Part shown: positions 33,141 to 41,915 of the stretch, piece after piece | Position numbering within the stretch: position 1 is the first letter of the stretch | Layout: each line of letters opens with the position of its first letter | Source: Streptomyces natalensis ATCC 27448 | Lineage (GTDB): Bacteria > Actinomycetota > Actinomycetes > Streptomycetales > Streptomycetaceae | DNA: 64,000 nt | Direction of reading: 5' to 3' | Assembly (NCBI RefSeq): GCF_000935125.1 | Contig: NZ_JRKI01000029.1 | Span: 682,001-746,000 of the forward strand | Translations under genes and position numbers: made by a program | The notes under the pieces: generated by a model | What the model saw: only the letters and a program-made list of their open reading frames with translations | Told to the model about the DNA's origin: nothing | Databases searched by the model: none

Positions 33141-35377
33141 CCACCGCCCTCGCGATCGGACAGCCCACCGACCGGGTCGACGGCCGCCACAAGGTCACCG
33201 GCGGCGCGCACTACTCCGGAGACATGCTCCCGGGCACCACGGCGTATGCCGTCCTGGTGGGTGCCCGCGCGGCGAGCGGCCGGATCACCGGCATCGACAC
33301 CACCGAGGCGCTCCAGGCCGACGGCGTGCTGGCGATCCTGACCCACGAGAACCTCCCCAAGGCCGCCGCGCAGCCGCCGCTGATCCCGTCCCTCGCCGGT
33401 ATGCCCGCCCCGGGACAGACCTTCTTCCCCTTCCAGGACGACGTCGTGCACTACGCGGGCCAGCCCGTCGCCCTCGTCGTCGCCGACACCCTGGAACGCG
33501 CCCAGCACGCGGGCGCCCTGCTGCGCATCGCGTACGCGGAGACGCCCTCGGTCACCACCCTCGACCAGGCGCGCGAGGAGGCGTACGAGCCCGAGGCGAT
33601 CTTCGGGGGCTTCGTCCCCGGCCGGAACACCCGCGGCGACATCGAGGCCGGGCTGGCCCGGGCCGACGTCCGCATCGACGCGACGTACACCTTCGCCGCG
33701 AACCACCACAACCCCATCGAGCCCTCCGCCACCACCGCGGCCTGGGACGGCGACCAGCTCACCCTCTACGACGCCACCCAGGGCGTGGCGGCCACCCAGC
33801 TCACCGTCGCGGCACTGCTGGGCCTGACCCCGTCGAAGGTGCATGTCATCTCCCACTACGTCGGCGGCAGCTTCGGCTGCAAGGCCATGATCTGGGCGCA
33901 TCCCGCGCTGGCCGCGCTCGCCGCCCGCCACGTCCAACGCCCCGTCAAACTCGCCCTCACCCGGGAGCAGATGTTCACCTCGGTCGGCCACCGGGAGGAG
34001 CAGGAGCAGCGCATCACGCTGGGCGCGGACAAGGACGGCCGGCTCACCGCGCTGCGGCACCACAAGCTCTCGCCCACCTCGCCCTTCGACGACTGGGCCG
34101 AGCCGTCCCTCGGCGTCGCCTCGCAGATCTACGCCTGCCCGCACTACGAGGGCGTCTACCGGCTGGTCCGCGCCAACACCATGACGCCCACCTTCATGCG
34201 GGCCCCCGGTGAGGCATCCGGAATGTACGCGCTGGAAACGGCGATGGACGACCTCGCCCACCAGTTGGGCATCGACCCCATCGACCTGCGGCTGCGCAAC
34301 TACACCGACATGGACCCCAACACCGGCAACCCCTGGTCCAGCACCGGCCTCAAGGAGTGTTACCGGCGCGGCGCCGAACGCTTCGGCTGGCACCGGCGCA
34401 ACCCCGAACCGCGCTCCCACCGCGACGGCCGCCGGCTCCTCGGCTACGGCATGGCCACCGCCGGCTATCCCGTCTACGGCCCCAACAACCCGCAGCGCGC
34501 CCGCGCCCGCCTGTACGCCGACGGCACCGCCGTCGTCCAGGCCGCGACCCCCGACTTCGGCACCGGCGTCGCCACCGTCATGACCCAGGTGACCGCCGAC
34601 GCCCTCGGCCTGCCGCTGGACCGGTGCCGGTTCGAGGGCGGCGACACCACGCTGCCCACGATCGCCGCGGCGGTCGGCTCCTCGGGGGCGGGGATGATCA
34701 GCGCGGCCGTGCACACCGCCGCGACCAATCTGCGCAACCAGCTGGTGGCCCAGGCCATCGGGGACGCCCAGTCGCCGCTGCACGGGGCGGATCCCGCCAC
34801 CGTCACCGTACGGGACGGTCGCATGATGCTGCGCGACGCCCCGGAGACCGGCGAGGGCTATGCCGAGCTGCTGCACCGCAACGTCCTGCCCGATGTCGAG
34901 GCGACCGGTGCGTGGTCCCCGTCCCCGGAGAGCGCGCACTACGGGATGATGACCTTCGGCGCGCAGTTCGCCGAGGTGGCGGTCGATCCCGACCTCGGCC
35001 TCGCCCGGGTCCGCCGGATGGTCGGCGCGTTCGCCCCCGGCCGGGTCCTCAATGCCAAGACGGCCCGCAGCCAGCTGATGGGCGGCATGCTGTGGGGGCT
35101 GGGCCAGGCCCTCCTTGAGGCCAACGCCATGGATCCGCACCGCGGCCGCTGGGTCGCCTCCAGCCTGGGCGAGTACCTCGTACCGGTCAACGCCGATGCC
35201 CCCGAGGTGGACATCGAGCTCATCGAGGTGGCGGACAAGGTCGTCAACCCGCTCGGCGTCAAGGGCGTCGGCGAGGTCGGCCAGGTGGGCGCCGCGGCGG
35301 CCATCGCCAATGCGATCCATCACGCCACCGGGCGCCGAATCCGCAAACTCCCGATCACCATCGAGGATCTGCTCTGA
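33137..35377 (+). CDS. Molybdopterin subunit of the molybdoenzyme (PaoC/YagR-like aldehyde oxidoreductase)
   Basis: 746 residues. The first 130 residues are the aldehyde oxidase/xanthine dehydrogenase a/b hammerhead domain; the molybdopterin-binding remainder includes GGSFGCKAM, FMRAPGEASGMYALETAMD, GSSGAGM and the catalytic glutamate in GVKGVGEVGQVG. PaoC-type enzymes oxidise aromatic or aliphatic aldehydes to acids using molybdenum cytosine dinucleotide. The ATG overlaps the FAD-subunit stop (ATGA). No cofactor-insertion chaperone (PaoD/XdhC) follows in this window, so maturation must rely on a gene elsewhere. The exact substrate cannot be assigned. Confidence 0.87.
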   Translation: MTTALAIGQPTDRVDGRHKVTGGAHYSGDMLPGTTAYAVLVGARAASGRITGIDTTEALQADGVLAILTHENLPKAAAQPPLIPSLAGMPAPGQTFFPFQDDVVHYAGQPVALVVADTLERAQHAGALLRIAYAETPSVTTLDQAREEAYEPEAIFGGFVPGRNTRGDIEAGLARADVRIDATYTFAANHHNPIEPSATTAAWDGDQLTLYDATQGVAATQLTVAALLGLTPSKVHVISHYVGGSFGCKAMIWAHPALAALAARHVQRPVKLALTREQMFTSVGHREEQEQRITLGADKDGRLTALRHHKLSPTSPFDDWAEPSLGVASQIYACPHYEGVYRLVRANTMTPTFMRAPGEASGMYALETAMDDLAHQLGIDPIDLRLRNYTDMDPNTGNPWSSTGLKECYRRGAERFGWHRRNPEPRSHRDGRRLLGYGMATAGYPVYGPNNPQRARARLYADGTAVVQAATPDFGTGVATVMTQVTADALGLPLDRCRFEGGDTTLPTIAAAVGSSGAGMISAAVHTAATNLRNQLVAQAIGDAQSPLHGADPATVTVRDGRMMLRDAPETGEGYAELLHRNVLPDVEATGAWSPSPESAHYGMMTFGAQFAEVAVDPDLGLARVRRMVGAFAPGRVLNAKTARSQLMGGMLWGLGQALLEANAMDPHRGRWVASSLGEYLVPVNADAPEVDIELIEVADKVVNPLGVKGVGEVGQVGAAAAIANAIHHATGRRIRKLPITIEDLL

Positions 35378-35653
35378 GGCGGGGACCGGCTCCGCGTCCC
35401 TCGATCTGCACCAGGTGAGGCCCCGATTTGCCCCGGGCCAGGGGCGGTATGCCACAGTGGGCCGACCCGGTCGGCCGGGCGCGCGGGCGCGCGCCGCTGC
35501 CGGGATCCCCCAAAAAAACCAGACGGCCGAGCCGTCGGATCCGTCGGACGGCCTTGTCGGACGTATCCGCCGGGACGCACCGTTGCGGCCGCGCGCCGTG
35601 CGGGCCCGAACGGCCGTCGCCCGCCCCCGATCCCCTTCCTTCCTCAGAGAGCG

Positions 35654-36436
35654 ATGCTGGCAACGACACTTGTCCCCCGGACCGCGGACCTGTTCAGCCA
35701 GGGCCTGGAGCAGCGGGCCGGCGCCGCCCTGCTGCGCTTCGGCGCCGCGCGGCCGCGCCCGGCCGGCCGGATCAGCTGGTCCGGCGACGGCGCCGCCGCC
35801 TGGCTGGACGAGGCGCGCGGCCATGTGTGGAGCGTCGGCGAGGCCGAGGCGGCGGCCGGACTCGTCGTCCGCGCCGCCCATGGCCTGCCCGACCGCGTAC
35901 GGGAGTTCACCGGACCGCGCGGCACGGATGCCCTGGTCGGCCGGCATCTGCCGGTCACCGATGCCGTGGAGTGGGTCTTCCGCTGGACACTGGAGGAGCC
36001 GCCCGTCCATCCGGCGGAGGAGCGGGTGATCGCGTTCGACGCGTCCCACCACGAGGAACTGCTCGCCTTTCTGCGGGTGCACAGCCCGGCCCATTCGACC
36101 GGCCCCGGTTCCTCGGACGTGAGCCTGTGGGCCGGTATCCGCGCCGACGACGGTGACGGGGAAGGGAACGGGCGGCTGGTGGCCTGCGGGGCCCTGAGCA
36201 GCCTGCGGGACAGTGGTGCGCCGCTGATGGCCTCCGTGGCGACCGATGCCGGGCTGCGCGGCCAGGGGCTCGGCGCGGCGCTGACCTCATGGCTGACCCG
36301 GTACGCCGTACGCCGCCACGGCTTCTGCACGCTCTGGCAGCTCGCCGACAACAACCCCGCCGAGCGGCTCTACACCCGCCTCGGCTACCGCAACGAGGAC
36401 CCCTGCGTGTCCGCACGCCTCGCCCCGACGCGCTGA
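35654..36436 (+). CDS. GNAT-family N-acetyltransferase
   Basis: 260 residues. The first half (residues 1-110) is unfamiliar; the C-terminal GNAT domain has the acetyl-CoA-binding motif VATDAGLRGQGLGAALTSWL and the following ALWQLADNNPAERLYTRLGY type ending (LADNNPAERLYTRLGYR). Substrate unknown. The start ATG 35654 was chosen with a weak upstream GAGAG; the 276-base gap after the molybdoenzyme operon suggests a separate promoter. Such two-part GNATs in actinomycetes often modify small molecules or mycothiol-like thiols, but nothing specific can be claimed here. Confidence 0.78.
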   Translation: MLATTLVPRTADLFSQGLEQRAGAALLRFGAARPRPAGRISWSGDGAAAWLDEARGHVWSVGEAEAAAGLVVRAAHGLPDRVREFTGPRGTDALVGRHLPVTDAVEWVFRWTLEEPPVHPAEERVIAFDASHHEELLAFLRVHSPAHSTGPGSSDVSLWAGIRADDGDGEGNGRLVACGALSSLRDSGAPLMASVATDAGLRGQGLGAALTSWLTRYAVRRHGFCTLWQLADNNPAERLYTRLGYRNEDPCVSARLAPTR

Positions 36437-36604
36437 CCGGCGAGCGGCGGCCGTCCCCTGGCCCGTCCCGGCCGGCCCGTCCTCCCGTAGCCCAATCCCT
36501 CATTTCGGGACCCCGCCGTCTACGCCCCGGCCACAATCGACATACATCGACCACGGCCGCGTGACAGCCGTCATCCGGACGGATCGACAGGGGAGGACAC
36601 CGCC

Positions 36605-38203
36605 TTGCCGAAGGAATTCAAGGACTTCGAGGGATCCGGGTTATCCGGGGTAGACAGCGGATCCGGGGTGGACGGGGGATCCGGGGAGTTCGACTACATC
36701 GTTGTGGGCGCCGGGTCGGCCGGCTGCGTGCTGGCCGCTCGGCTGTCCGAGGACGCGTCACGCACCGTGCTGCTGCTGGAGGCGGGGCCGCCGGACACCA
36801 AGCCGGAGCTCGCCACGCCCACCGCCTGGCCCGCGTTGCAGGGCACCGAGGTCGACCACGCCTACACCACGGTGCCGCAGCCCGGCGCCGACGGGCGGGC
36901 GATCCCGTATCCGCGCGGCCGCACGCTCGGCGGCAGCAGCGCGATCAACGCGATGGTCTTCCTGCGCGGACACCGTCACGACTACGACCGCTGGGCGGCG
37001 GCCGGATGCGCCGGGTGGGACTTCGATGCGCTCCTGCCGTACTTCCGCCGGATGGAGACGACGACCGGCCGGGACCCGAAGTTCCGCGGCCACAACGGCC
37101 CGATGCGCCCGGCGCCCGCGTCGCCCGAGGAGGCCAACCCGCTCTCCCAGGTCTTCCTCGACGGCGCGGTGGCCGCGGGCCATCCGCTGACGGACGACTT
37201 CAACGGCGCCGGCCAGGAGGGCGCCGGTTGGCTCGACCTGAGCATCACCGACGGCCGACGGCAGAGCACCGCCGACGCCTATCTCCACCCCGTCCGCGCC
37301 GAGCGGCCGAACCTGACCGTGCTGACCGATGCCGTCGCGCGGCGCCTCCTGTTCGACGGCAACCGGTGTACGGGGGTGGAGTTCCGGCGGGCGGGCGAGA
37401 CGGTCACCGTACGGGCCGGCGCCGAGGTGATCGTCGCCTCCGGCGCCGTGGATTCACCGCGGCTGCTCCTGCTCTCGGGCATCGGACCCGCCGACGAGCT
37501 GCGGCAGGCCGGTATCGCGGTCCGCCACGACCTGCCCGGCGTCGGGCGCAATCTGCACGACCATCCGCTCTGCCCGGTCGTCTACGAGGCGAGCCGGCCG
37601 GTTCCCGCGCCCAGGACCAACCTGGGCGAAACCTCGCTCCTCTGGCGCAGCGACGCGTCCCTGCCGGGACCCGACATGCAGCTGATGTTCATTCATCTCC
37701 CGTACGTCCCGCCCACGATGCAGGCCCCGCCCAACGGCTTCACCTTCGGCGTGGCCACCGTCCCGCAGAGCCGGGGCGCGGTGCGCCTGGCCGACGCCGA
37801 CCCGGACACGGCGCCGCTGATCGACCCCGGCTTCCTCGGCGCGGAGCCGGACATCCGGCGGCTGCTCCACGGCATCGAGGTGGCGCGCGAGATCGCGGCG
37901 ACCGGCCCCTTCGCACGGTGGGGTGCGCGCGAGGTGCTGCCGGGCGCACCCGTCAGCGACGAGGCGGACCTGCGCCGCTATCTGACGGCCGCCACCGGAA
38001 CGTACTTCCACCCCGTGGGCAGTTGCGCCATGGGGACGGGCCCGGATGCGGTGGTCGCCCCGGACCTGACCGTCCACGGCCTGGAGGGGCTGCGGGTGGC
38101 GGATGCGTCGGTCATGCCGACGATCGTCTCCGTCAATACGAACCCGGCGACGATCGTCATCGCGGAGAAGGCCGCCGACCTGATCCGGGGCGCGAGGGCG
38201 TAG
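36605..38203 (+). CDS. GMC-family FAD oxidoreductase (choline-dehydrogenase-like)
   Basis: 532 residues. FAD-binding DYIVVGAGSAGCVLAARLSE near residue 30, GRTLGGSSAINAMVFLRGH and SGAVDSPRLLLLSGIG are the GMC signatures; the active-site His is in TYFHPVGSCAMG and the Asn/His partner in VNTNPATIV. It oxidises an alcohol. The start is TTG 36605 with GGGAGG eight bases upstream. The first 28 residues are unusual: a Gly/Ser/Asp-rich tail encoded by repeated GGATCCGGGG units rather than the usual immediate Rossmann start. It is followed convergently by the LLM enzyme with a strong hairpin between. Confidence 0.86.
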   Translation: MPKEFKDFEGSGLSGVDSGSGVDGGSGEFDYIVVGAGSAGCVLAARLSEDASRTVLLLEAGPPDTKPELATPTAWPALQGTEVDHAYTTVPQPGADGRAIPYPRGRTLGGSSAINAMVFLRGHRHDYDRWAAAGCAGWDFDALLPYFRRMETTTGRDPKFRGHNGPMRPAPASPEEANPLSQVFLDGAVAAGHPLTDDFNGAGQEGAGWLDLSITDGRRQSTADAYLHPVRAERPNLTVLTDAVARRLLFDGNRCTGVEFRRAGETVTVRAGAEVIVASGAVDSPRLLLLSGIGPADELRQAGIAVRHDLPGVGRNLHDHPLCPVVYEASRPVPAPRTNLGETSLLWRSDASLPGPDMQLMFIHLPYVPPTMQAPPNGFTFGVATVPQSRGAVRLADADPDTAPLIDPGFLGAEPDIRRLLHGIEVAREIAATGPFARWGAREVLPGAPVSDEADLRRYLTAATGTYFHPVGSCAMGTGPDAVVAPDLTVHGLEGLRVADASVMPTIVSVNTNPATIVIAEKAADLIRGARA

Positions 38204-38228
38204 AGCAACGGGGCGGGGACCCGCCAGG

Positions 38229-38262
38229 GGCCGGGGTGCCACCGACCGGCGGCGCCCCGGCC
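38229..38262. terminator. Bidirectional hairpin between the GMC and LLM genes
   Basis: GGCCGGGGTGCC (38229-38240) pairs with GGCGCCCCGGCC (38251-38262), twelve base pairs with one G-T wobble and a ten-base loop. It lies between the two convergent stops at 38203 and 38273 and could serve both. Confidence 0.65.
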
Positions 38263-38272
38263 TGCCCCTCCC

Positions 38273-39196
38273 TCAGCCCGCCAACTCCCCCAGCAGGGCC
38301 CAGGTCCGGCGCCGGTCGGCATCCCCGGCGATCTCCGTGCCACCGAAGACCACCTCCGTCGCCCCGGCGTCGCGGTACCGCTGCACCTCGGCGGCGACCG
38401 TCTTCTCGTCACCGATGACGGCCACATCGACGGCCCGTTCGCCGCCGGAGAGCTCGATGACCCGCGCGTAGGACGGTATCTGCTCGTAGAACGCGAGCTG
38501 TTCGGCGGCCTTTTCCCGTACGGCGTCGATGTCGTCCGTCACCACGCCGTTGACCAGCGCCACGATCCGCGGCGCGGGACGGCCGGCCGCCTCCGCCGCC
38601 GCGGTGACGGCCGGAACGATGTGCTCCGCCAGCGCGCGGGGACCGGCGAGATACGGCAGGATCCCGTCCGCCAGCTCCCCGCTCGCCCGCAGCGCCTGCG
38701 GCCCCATCGCGGCGACGAGCAGTGGTACACCGGCCTCCGCGCCCGGTACACGGGCGGGAATCGGGGTGGTCGCGGTGAGCAGCTCTCCGTGGAAGTCGGC
38801 GGCGCCGGTCTCGGTCAGCTGACGCAACGCGGTGAGGAATTCCCGCAGCCGGGCGACCGGCCGCTCGAAGGGGATGCCGAAGCCGGATTCGGTCAACAGC
38901 TTGGTGCCGAGCGCGAGTCCCAGGTGATAGCGGCCGTGGGTGGCCGCCTGTGCGGTCTGGGCCTGGCTGGAGACGACGAGCGGATGGCGCCCGAATACGG
39001 GGATCGCGGACGTGCCCACCTGGAGGGCAGGCACCTCCCGCCCCACGATCGCCGCCAGCAACGGCGAATCGGCACCGAAGGTCTGCCCGAACCACGCCGA
39101 CCGCAGCCCCGCCTCGGCGGCCTGCGCGGCGAGCCGCACGGTGGCGTCGATCTGGTTGTCGGCGTCGGCGGCGTTGAGTGCTACTCCCACAGTCAT
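38273..39196 (-). CDS. LLM-class F420-dependent oxidoreductase
   Basis: 307 residues, luciferase-like TIM barrel. Features are the N-terminal VGVALNAADADNQIDATV, AWFGQTFGADSPLLAAI, GTSAIPVFGRHPLV and GRYHLGLALGTK, as in actinobacterial F420-dependent oxidoreductases of the LLM group. It probably reduces or oxidises an unknown small molecule with F420. I chose ATG 39196, which begins at the first beta-strand; the frame remains open to 39742 but that part is antisense to nothing functional and lacks family support. It follows the ABM gene by 89 bases on the same strand, a possible two-gene unit. Confidence 0.82.
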   Translation of the reverse strand: MTVGVALNAADADNQIDATVRLAAQAAEAGLRSAWFGQTFGADSPLLAAIVGREVPALQVGTSAIPVFGRHPLVVSSQAQTAQAATHGRYHLGLALGTKLLTESGFGIPFERPVARLREFLTALRQLTETGAADFHGELLTATTPIPARVPGAEAGVPLLVAAMGPQALRASGELADGILPYLAGPRALAEHIVPAVTAAAEAAGRPAPRIVALVNGVVTDDIDAVREKAAEQLAFYEQIPSYARVIELSGGERAVDVAVIGDEKTVAAEVQRYRDAGATEVVFGGTEIAGDADRRRTWALLGELAG

Positions 39197-39285
39197 GTCG
39201 GCCTGAACGAACGGCAATTGCCACGTATTCCCGCCGCCGCGTACTCCGGCTGCCGCGTCTTCCCGCGAGGCCGAACGGGCGCTGC

Positions 39286-39621
39286 CTACTTCGGCTCGCG
39301 GGGAGTGATCTCCCCCATCTCGCCCCAGCCGTCCATCCCGGGAATCTCGGTGCTGACGATCTGCGGCCGGCCGGCGACCGCGTACGACATGTCCTCCATC
39401 GCGGCCTTGAAGTGCTCGGACTCCACGTGCTCCTTGCCCGCCTCGCCATCGCGGAACGCCTCGACCAGCACGAACTGATGCGGGTCCGTCACGCTCCGGG
39501 ACCATTCGAAGAAGATGTTTCCCGGCTCGCGGCGCGTGGCCTGGGTGAAGTCGTCCACGAGATCGAGCCAGTTGTCGCTCTGCTCGGGGCGGACGGTGAA
39601 TTTCACGGTGATGAAGATCAT
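39286..39621 (-). CDS. Antibiotic-biosynthesis-monooxygenase (ABM) domain protein
   Basis: 111 residues of ferredoxin-like ABM fold. It begins IFITVKFTVRPEQSDNWLDL and contains ARREPGNIFFEWSRS-type motif (TRREPGNIFFEW), DPHQFVLVEAFRD and HVESEHFKAAMEDM. Members include quinol monooxygenases, heme-degrading enzymes and small cofactor-free oxygenases. GGAAG ten bases upstream supports the ATG at 39621. It shares the strand with the LLM oxidoreductase downstream and a divergent promoter region with the aminotransferase. Confidence 0.85.
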   Translation of the reverse strand: MIFITVKFTVRPEQSDNWLDLVDDFTQATRREPGNIFFEWSRSVTDPHQFVLVEAFRDGEAGKEHVESEHFKAAMEDMSYAVAGRPQIVSTEIPGMDGWGEMGEITPREPK

Positions 39622-39642
39622 GAGGGGGGTCTTCCTTACCCA

Positions 39643-39682
39643 GATGAATGGGGTTGGGGATGAATGGGGTTGGGGGTTGGGG
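39643..39682 (+). repeat. Perfect 16-bp tandem duplication with G-quadruplex-type sequence
   Basis: GATGAATGGGGTTGGG is present twice in tandem (39643-39658 and 39659-39674), followed by GGTTGGGG. Runs of four or five G at 39650-39653, 39656-39659, 39666-39669, 39672-39676 and 39679-39682 are separated by TT or ATGAAT, meeting the usual G-quadruplex pattern. It lies 21 bases from the start of the ABM gene (template-side G-rich in its leader). Confidence 0.85.
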
Positions 39683-39872
39683 CCGGCGTGATGCCTTTCC
39701 GGCTCTTCCAACCGCCTTTCCACTCCGCACACGGCGGAACAATCATCATGCGGGAAGACCCCTTCACCGGCAAAATGCCTTATACCCCTGCGGCCCTGCC
39801 TGGCGCGGGTGCGGAGCGAGTACGGCGCGAGTACCGCACGAGTGCGGCGCGGGCCGATGCCAGACTGAGCCA

Positions 39873-40652
39873 ATGGACCACCTCAATGGCGCCCCGCTCT
39901 CCCTCACCGACCTCAAGGCGCTCGCCCTGACCAACTTCGGCCATTTCACGTCACTCCGCGTCGACGAGGGGCGGGCCAAGGGGCTGTCGCTGCACCTCGA
40001 TCGCCTGGTCCACGACTGCCGGACGGTCTTCGACGCGGAGCTGGACCGGGACCGGATCCGCTCCGCCATCCGCCAAGCGGCTTCCGGGCAGACCGGGTCG
40101 TGCGTGGTCCGGGTGACGGTCTTCGATCCGCAGCTGGGAGTCGCCCGTCCCGGGGCCGACGCCCGGCCGCACCTGCTGGCCACCTGCCGTCCCGTTCCCC
40201 GCTCCTGCCCGCCCCTGCGCGTCGCCACGAGGGCGTATCAGCGGGACCTGCCCGAGGTGAAACACGTCGGGCTGTTCGGGCAACTGGCCGTCCGGCGCGC
40301 CGCACAGCGCGCCGGGTTCGACGATGCGCTGTTCACGGAGCCGGGGACCGGCGCCTTCTCCGAGGGCGGCACCTGGAACGTCGGATTCATCGACGACCAC
40401 GACCGTGTCATCTGGCCGCAGGCGCGCGTCCTTCCCGGAGTCACCATGCGCCTCCTCCAGGACGTATATCCGTCACTGACCCGCCCCTTCACCCCCGCCG
40501 ACCTGCCGACCCTGCGCGCGGCCTTCGCCACCAACACGGCAATCGGCGTGCGCCCCCTCTCCGCCATCGACGACCTGCCCCTGGACCCCGAACACCCGGT
40601 ACTCGCGGAACTCCGGCGGCGCTATGAGGGCATTCCTAGCGACGCCGTCTGA
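39873..40652 (+). CDS. Class IV aminotransferase-family protein
   Basis: 259 residues. The aminotransferase class IV fold is suggested by the N-terminal FGHFTSLRVDEGRAKGLSLH with the following HLDRL, LPEVKHVGLFGQLAVRRAA (the lysine for PLP would be in the EVKH segment), FTEPGTGAFSEGGTWNVGFI and GVTMRLL. Relatives are branched-chain or D-amino-acid aminotransferases and aminodeoxychorismate lyase; this is a distant branch found in Streptomyces. ATG 39873 begins at the domain; the long open frame upstream (from 39648) has no family match. Divergent from the ABM gene. Confidence 0.76.
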   Translation: MDHLNGAPLSLTDLKALALTNFGHFTSLRVDEGRAKGLSLHLDRLVHDCRTVFDAELDRDRIRSAIRQAASGQTGSCVVRVTVFDPQLGVARPGADARPHLLATCRPVPRSCPPLRVATRAYQRDLPEVKHVGLFGQLAVRRAAQRAGFDDALFTEPGTGAFSEGGTWNVGFIDDHDRVIWPQARVLPGVTMRLLQDVYPSLTRPFTPADLPTLRAAFATNTAIGVRPLSAIDDLPLDPEHPVLAELRRRYEGIPSDAV

Positions 40653-40801
40653 TGCGGACGGGCGTGCGTGTGCGCGCCGGAGGCGGAGGGTGACGCACCG
40701 TACCCGCAACCCGGCCCGGCGCACCGTTCACCGTTCACCGATTGCCGTTGTGGTGGCCCGGTACGAAAGTGGAAAGGGGACGGGTATGTGGATCGGAGCG
40801 C

Positions 40802-40960
40802 ATGGTGATAATTCTCGGAATCATCCTCCTCATCGTCGGGTTTCTGACGGGCATAGGAATCCTGTGGACCATCGGAATCGTGCTCGCCGTCATTGGGGCG
40901 ATCCTGTGGGTCCTCGGCGCCATGGGACACGCGGTCCGTGGCCGCAGGCATTATTGGTAG
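40802..40960 (+). CDS. Small DUF6131-type hydrophobic protein
   Basis: 52 residues with a single long hydrophobic stretch (ILGIILLIVGFLTGIGILWT and continuing) ending in a basic tail GRRHYW. It matches the small DUF6131 membrane proteins common in actinobacteria, function unknown, often near stress genes. ATG 40802 begins directly with the hydrophobic segment, with GGATCGGAG upstream as a probable ribosome site. Confidence 0.7.
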   Translation: MVIILGIILLIVGFLTGIGILWTIGIVLAVIGAILWVLGAMGHAVRGRRHYW

Positions 40961-40967
40961 GGCGTTG

Positions 40968-41309
40968 TCACGGCCGTTGTTTCTCCAGGAATTGCAGGAC
41001 CAGGCGGTCGATCTCGGCCGCGTGAAGGAATGGGATGCCCGTGGTGTGAAAGGCCCGGGACCATGGCCGTCTCGACATACGGCAGATGGCGGCGCGCGGC
41101 CGCTCCGCGGTGGGCCGGAGGAGCAGCGGCAGAGCGCGCAGCAGATATCCGAACCGGTAGCCGGCGAAGCACTCCTTCGGTGCCCCGGAGGTGGCGACGG
41201 TCCAGCGGTTCCTGCTGGCGGTACGGGAGATCGTGGCCGGGCAGCGGGATCTGCCGTAAGTGCGCGTGTGCGCAACGGCGGTTCCGAAGCCGGCGGCCCG
41301 GCCGGCGCA
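40968..41309 (-). pseudogene. Possible remnant of an alpha/beta-hydrolase gene
   Basis: Between DUF6131 and CsbD lie 349 bases without a complete gene. One minus-strand frame ends IPFLHAAEIDRLVLQFLEKQ before TGA at 40968-40970, resembling the C-terminal helix of alpha/beta hydrolases with their histidine. It has no usable start codon at its 5' end (it runs up to the stop of CsbD) and no nucleophile elbow, so it looks like a decayed fragment. This is a pattern judgement from a short segment. Confidence 0.3.
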
Positions 41310-41483
41310 TCAGTGCTTCAGCGTGTCCCTGGCCTTTTCCGCCGCGTGCTTCATCTTGCCCTTGATCTTTTCGGCCCTGCCCTTCCACTGCATGTTCTCG
41401 TTGCCGAGGGCGTGGCCGAGCTTTTCCTTGGTCTTTCCTTCGGCGATCTTGCCGAAGTTCCTGGCCTTCTCTCCGATGCCCAT
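41310..41483 (-). CDS. CsbD-family stress protein
   Basis: 57 residues, highly charged. It begins MGIGEKARNFGKIAEGKTKE and contains NENMQWKGRAEKIKGKMKHA, the CsbD pattern with the K-G-x repeats. CsbD proteins are small and abundant and depend on general stress sigma factors in Bacillus; their function is unknown. AGGGAG six bases upstream supports the ATG at 41483. Confidence 0.85.
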   Translation of the reverse strand: MGIGEKARNFGKIAEGKTKEKLGHALGNENMQWKGRAEKIKGKMKHAAEKARDTLKH

Positions 41484-41579
41484 ATCGCACTCCCTAAGAG
41501 GCTTCGGTAGGACCATGGGGATTCCGGTTGAATTGTCTCACCACAACGGTCTCACCACCGCACGGGCTGCGCGCTGCGC

Positions 41580-41915
41580 TCAGTCGGACGGCGGCAGCAA
41601 GGTGCCCAGCGGACCGAGATCCAGATTGAGGTCTTTGAGGGAAAGGTCGTATCGGGCACAGAGTTCGATCATGCGGTCGTGGAGGATCATCAGCGTCGAT
41701 CCCAGGTGTTCCTCCTGCTCCTCGGTGAGGTCTCCGCCGAGCAATCGGTCCAGCAGATCGATCAGCGCGATCTGCCGGTCCGCGAGCGGCCGGTCCGGGA
41801 GCGGTCGGTCCGGGAGCGGTCTTTCCTGAAGCGGCCGGTCCCTGAGCGGCCGGTCCGCCGCCGGGAGCCCCGCTGCCGGGCCCACCTCCGGCAGGCGCCC
41901 CTCGGCCGCCGTCAT
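41580..41915 (-). CDS. gvpK: Gas vesicle protein GvpK
   Basis: 111 residues. The conserved core ALIDLLDRLLGGDLTEEQEE and MILHDRMIELCARYDLSLKD matches GvpK. The N-terminus has an unusual run of five-residue repeats (RPLRD, RPLQE, RPLPD, RPLPD, RPLAD) encoded by repeated 15-base units at about 41767-41850, absent from ordinary GvpK. GvpK is a minor gas vesicle component. The ATG overlaps the stop of gvpL by four bases. No gvpA is nearby. Confidence 0.85.
   Translation of the reverse strand: MTAAEGRLPEVGPAAGLPAADRPLRDRPLQERPLPDRPLPDRPLADRQIALIDLLDRLLGGDLTEEQEEHLGSTLMILHDRMIELCARYDLSLKDLNLDLGPLGTLLPPSD

Noticed and set aside
33131..36094. 987-codon open frame on the minus strand
   Set aside because: Antisense to the molybdopterin subunit and GNAT genes; no domain visible.
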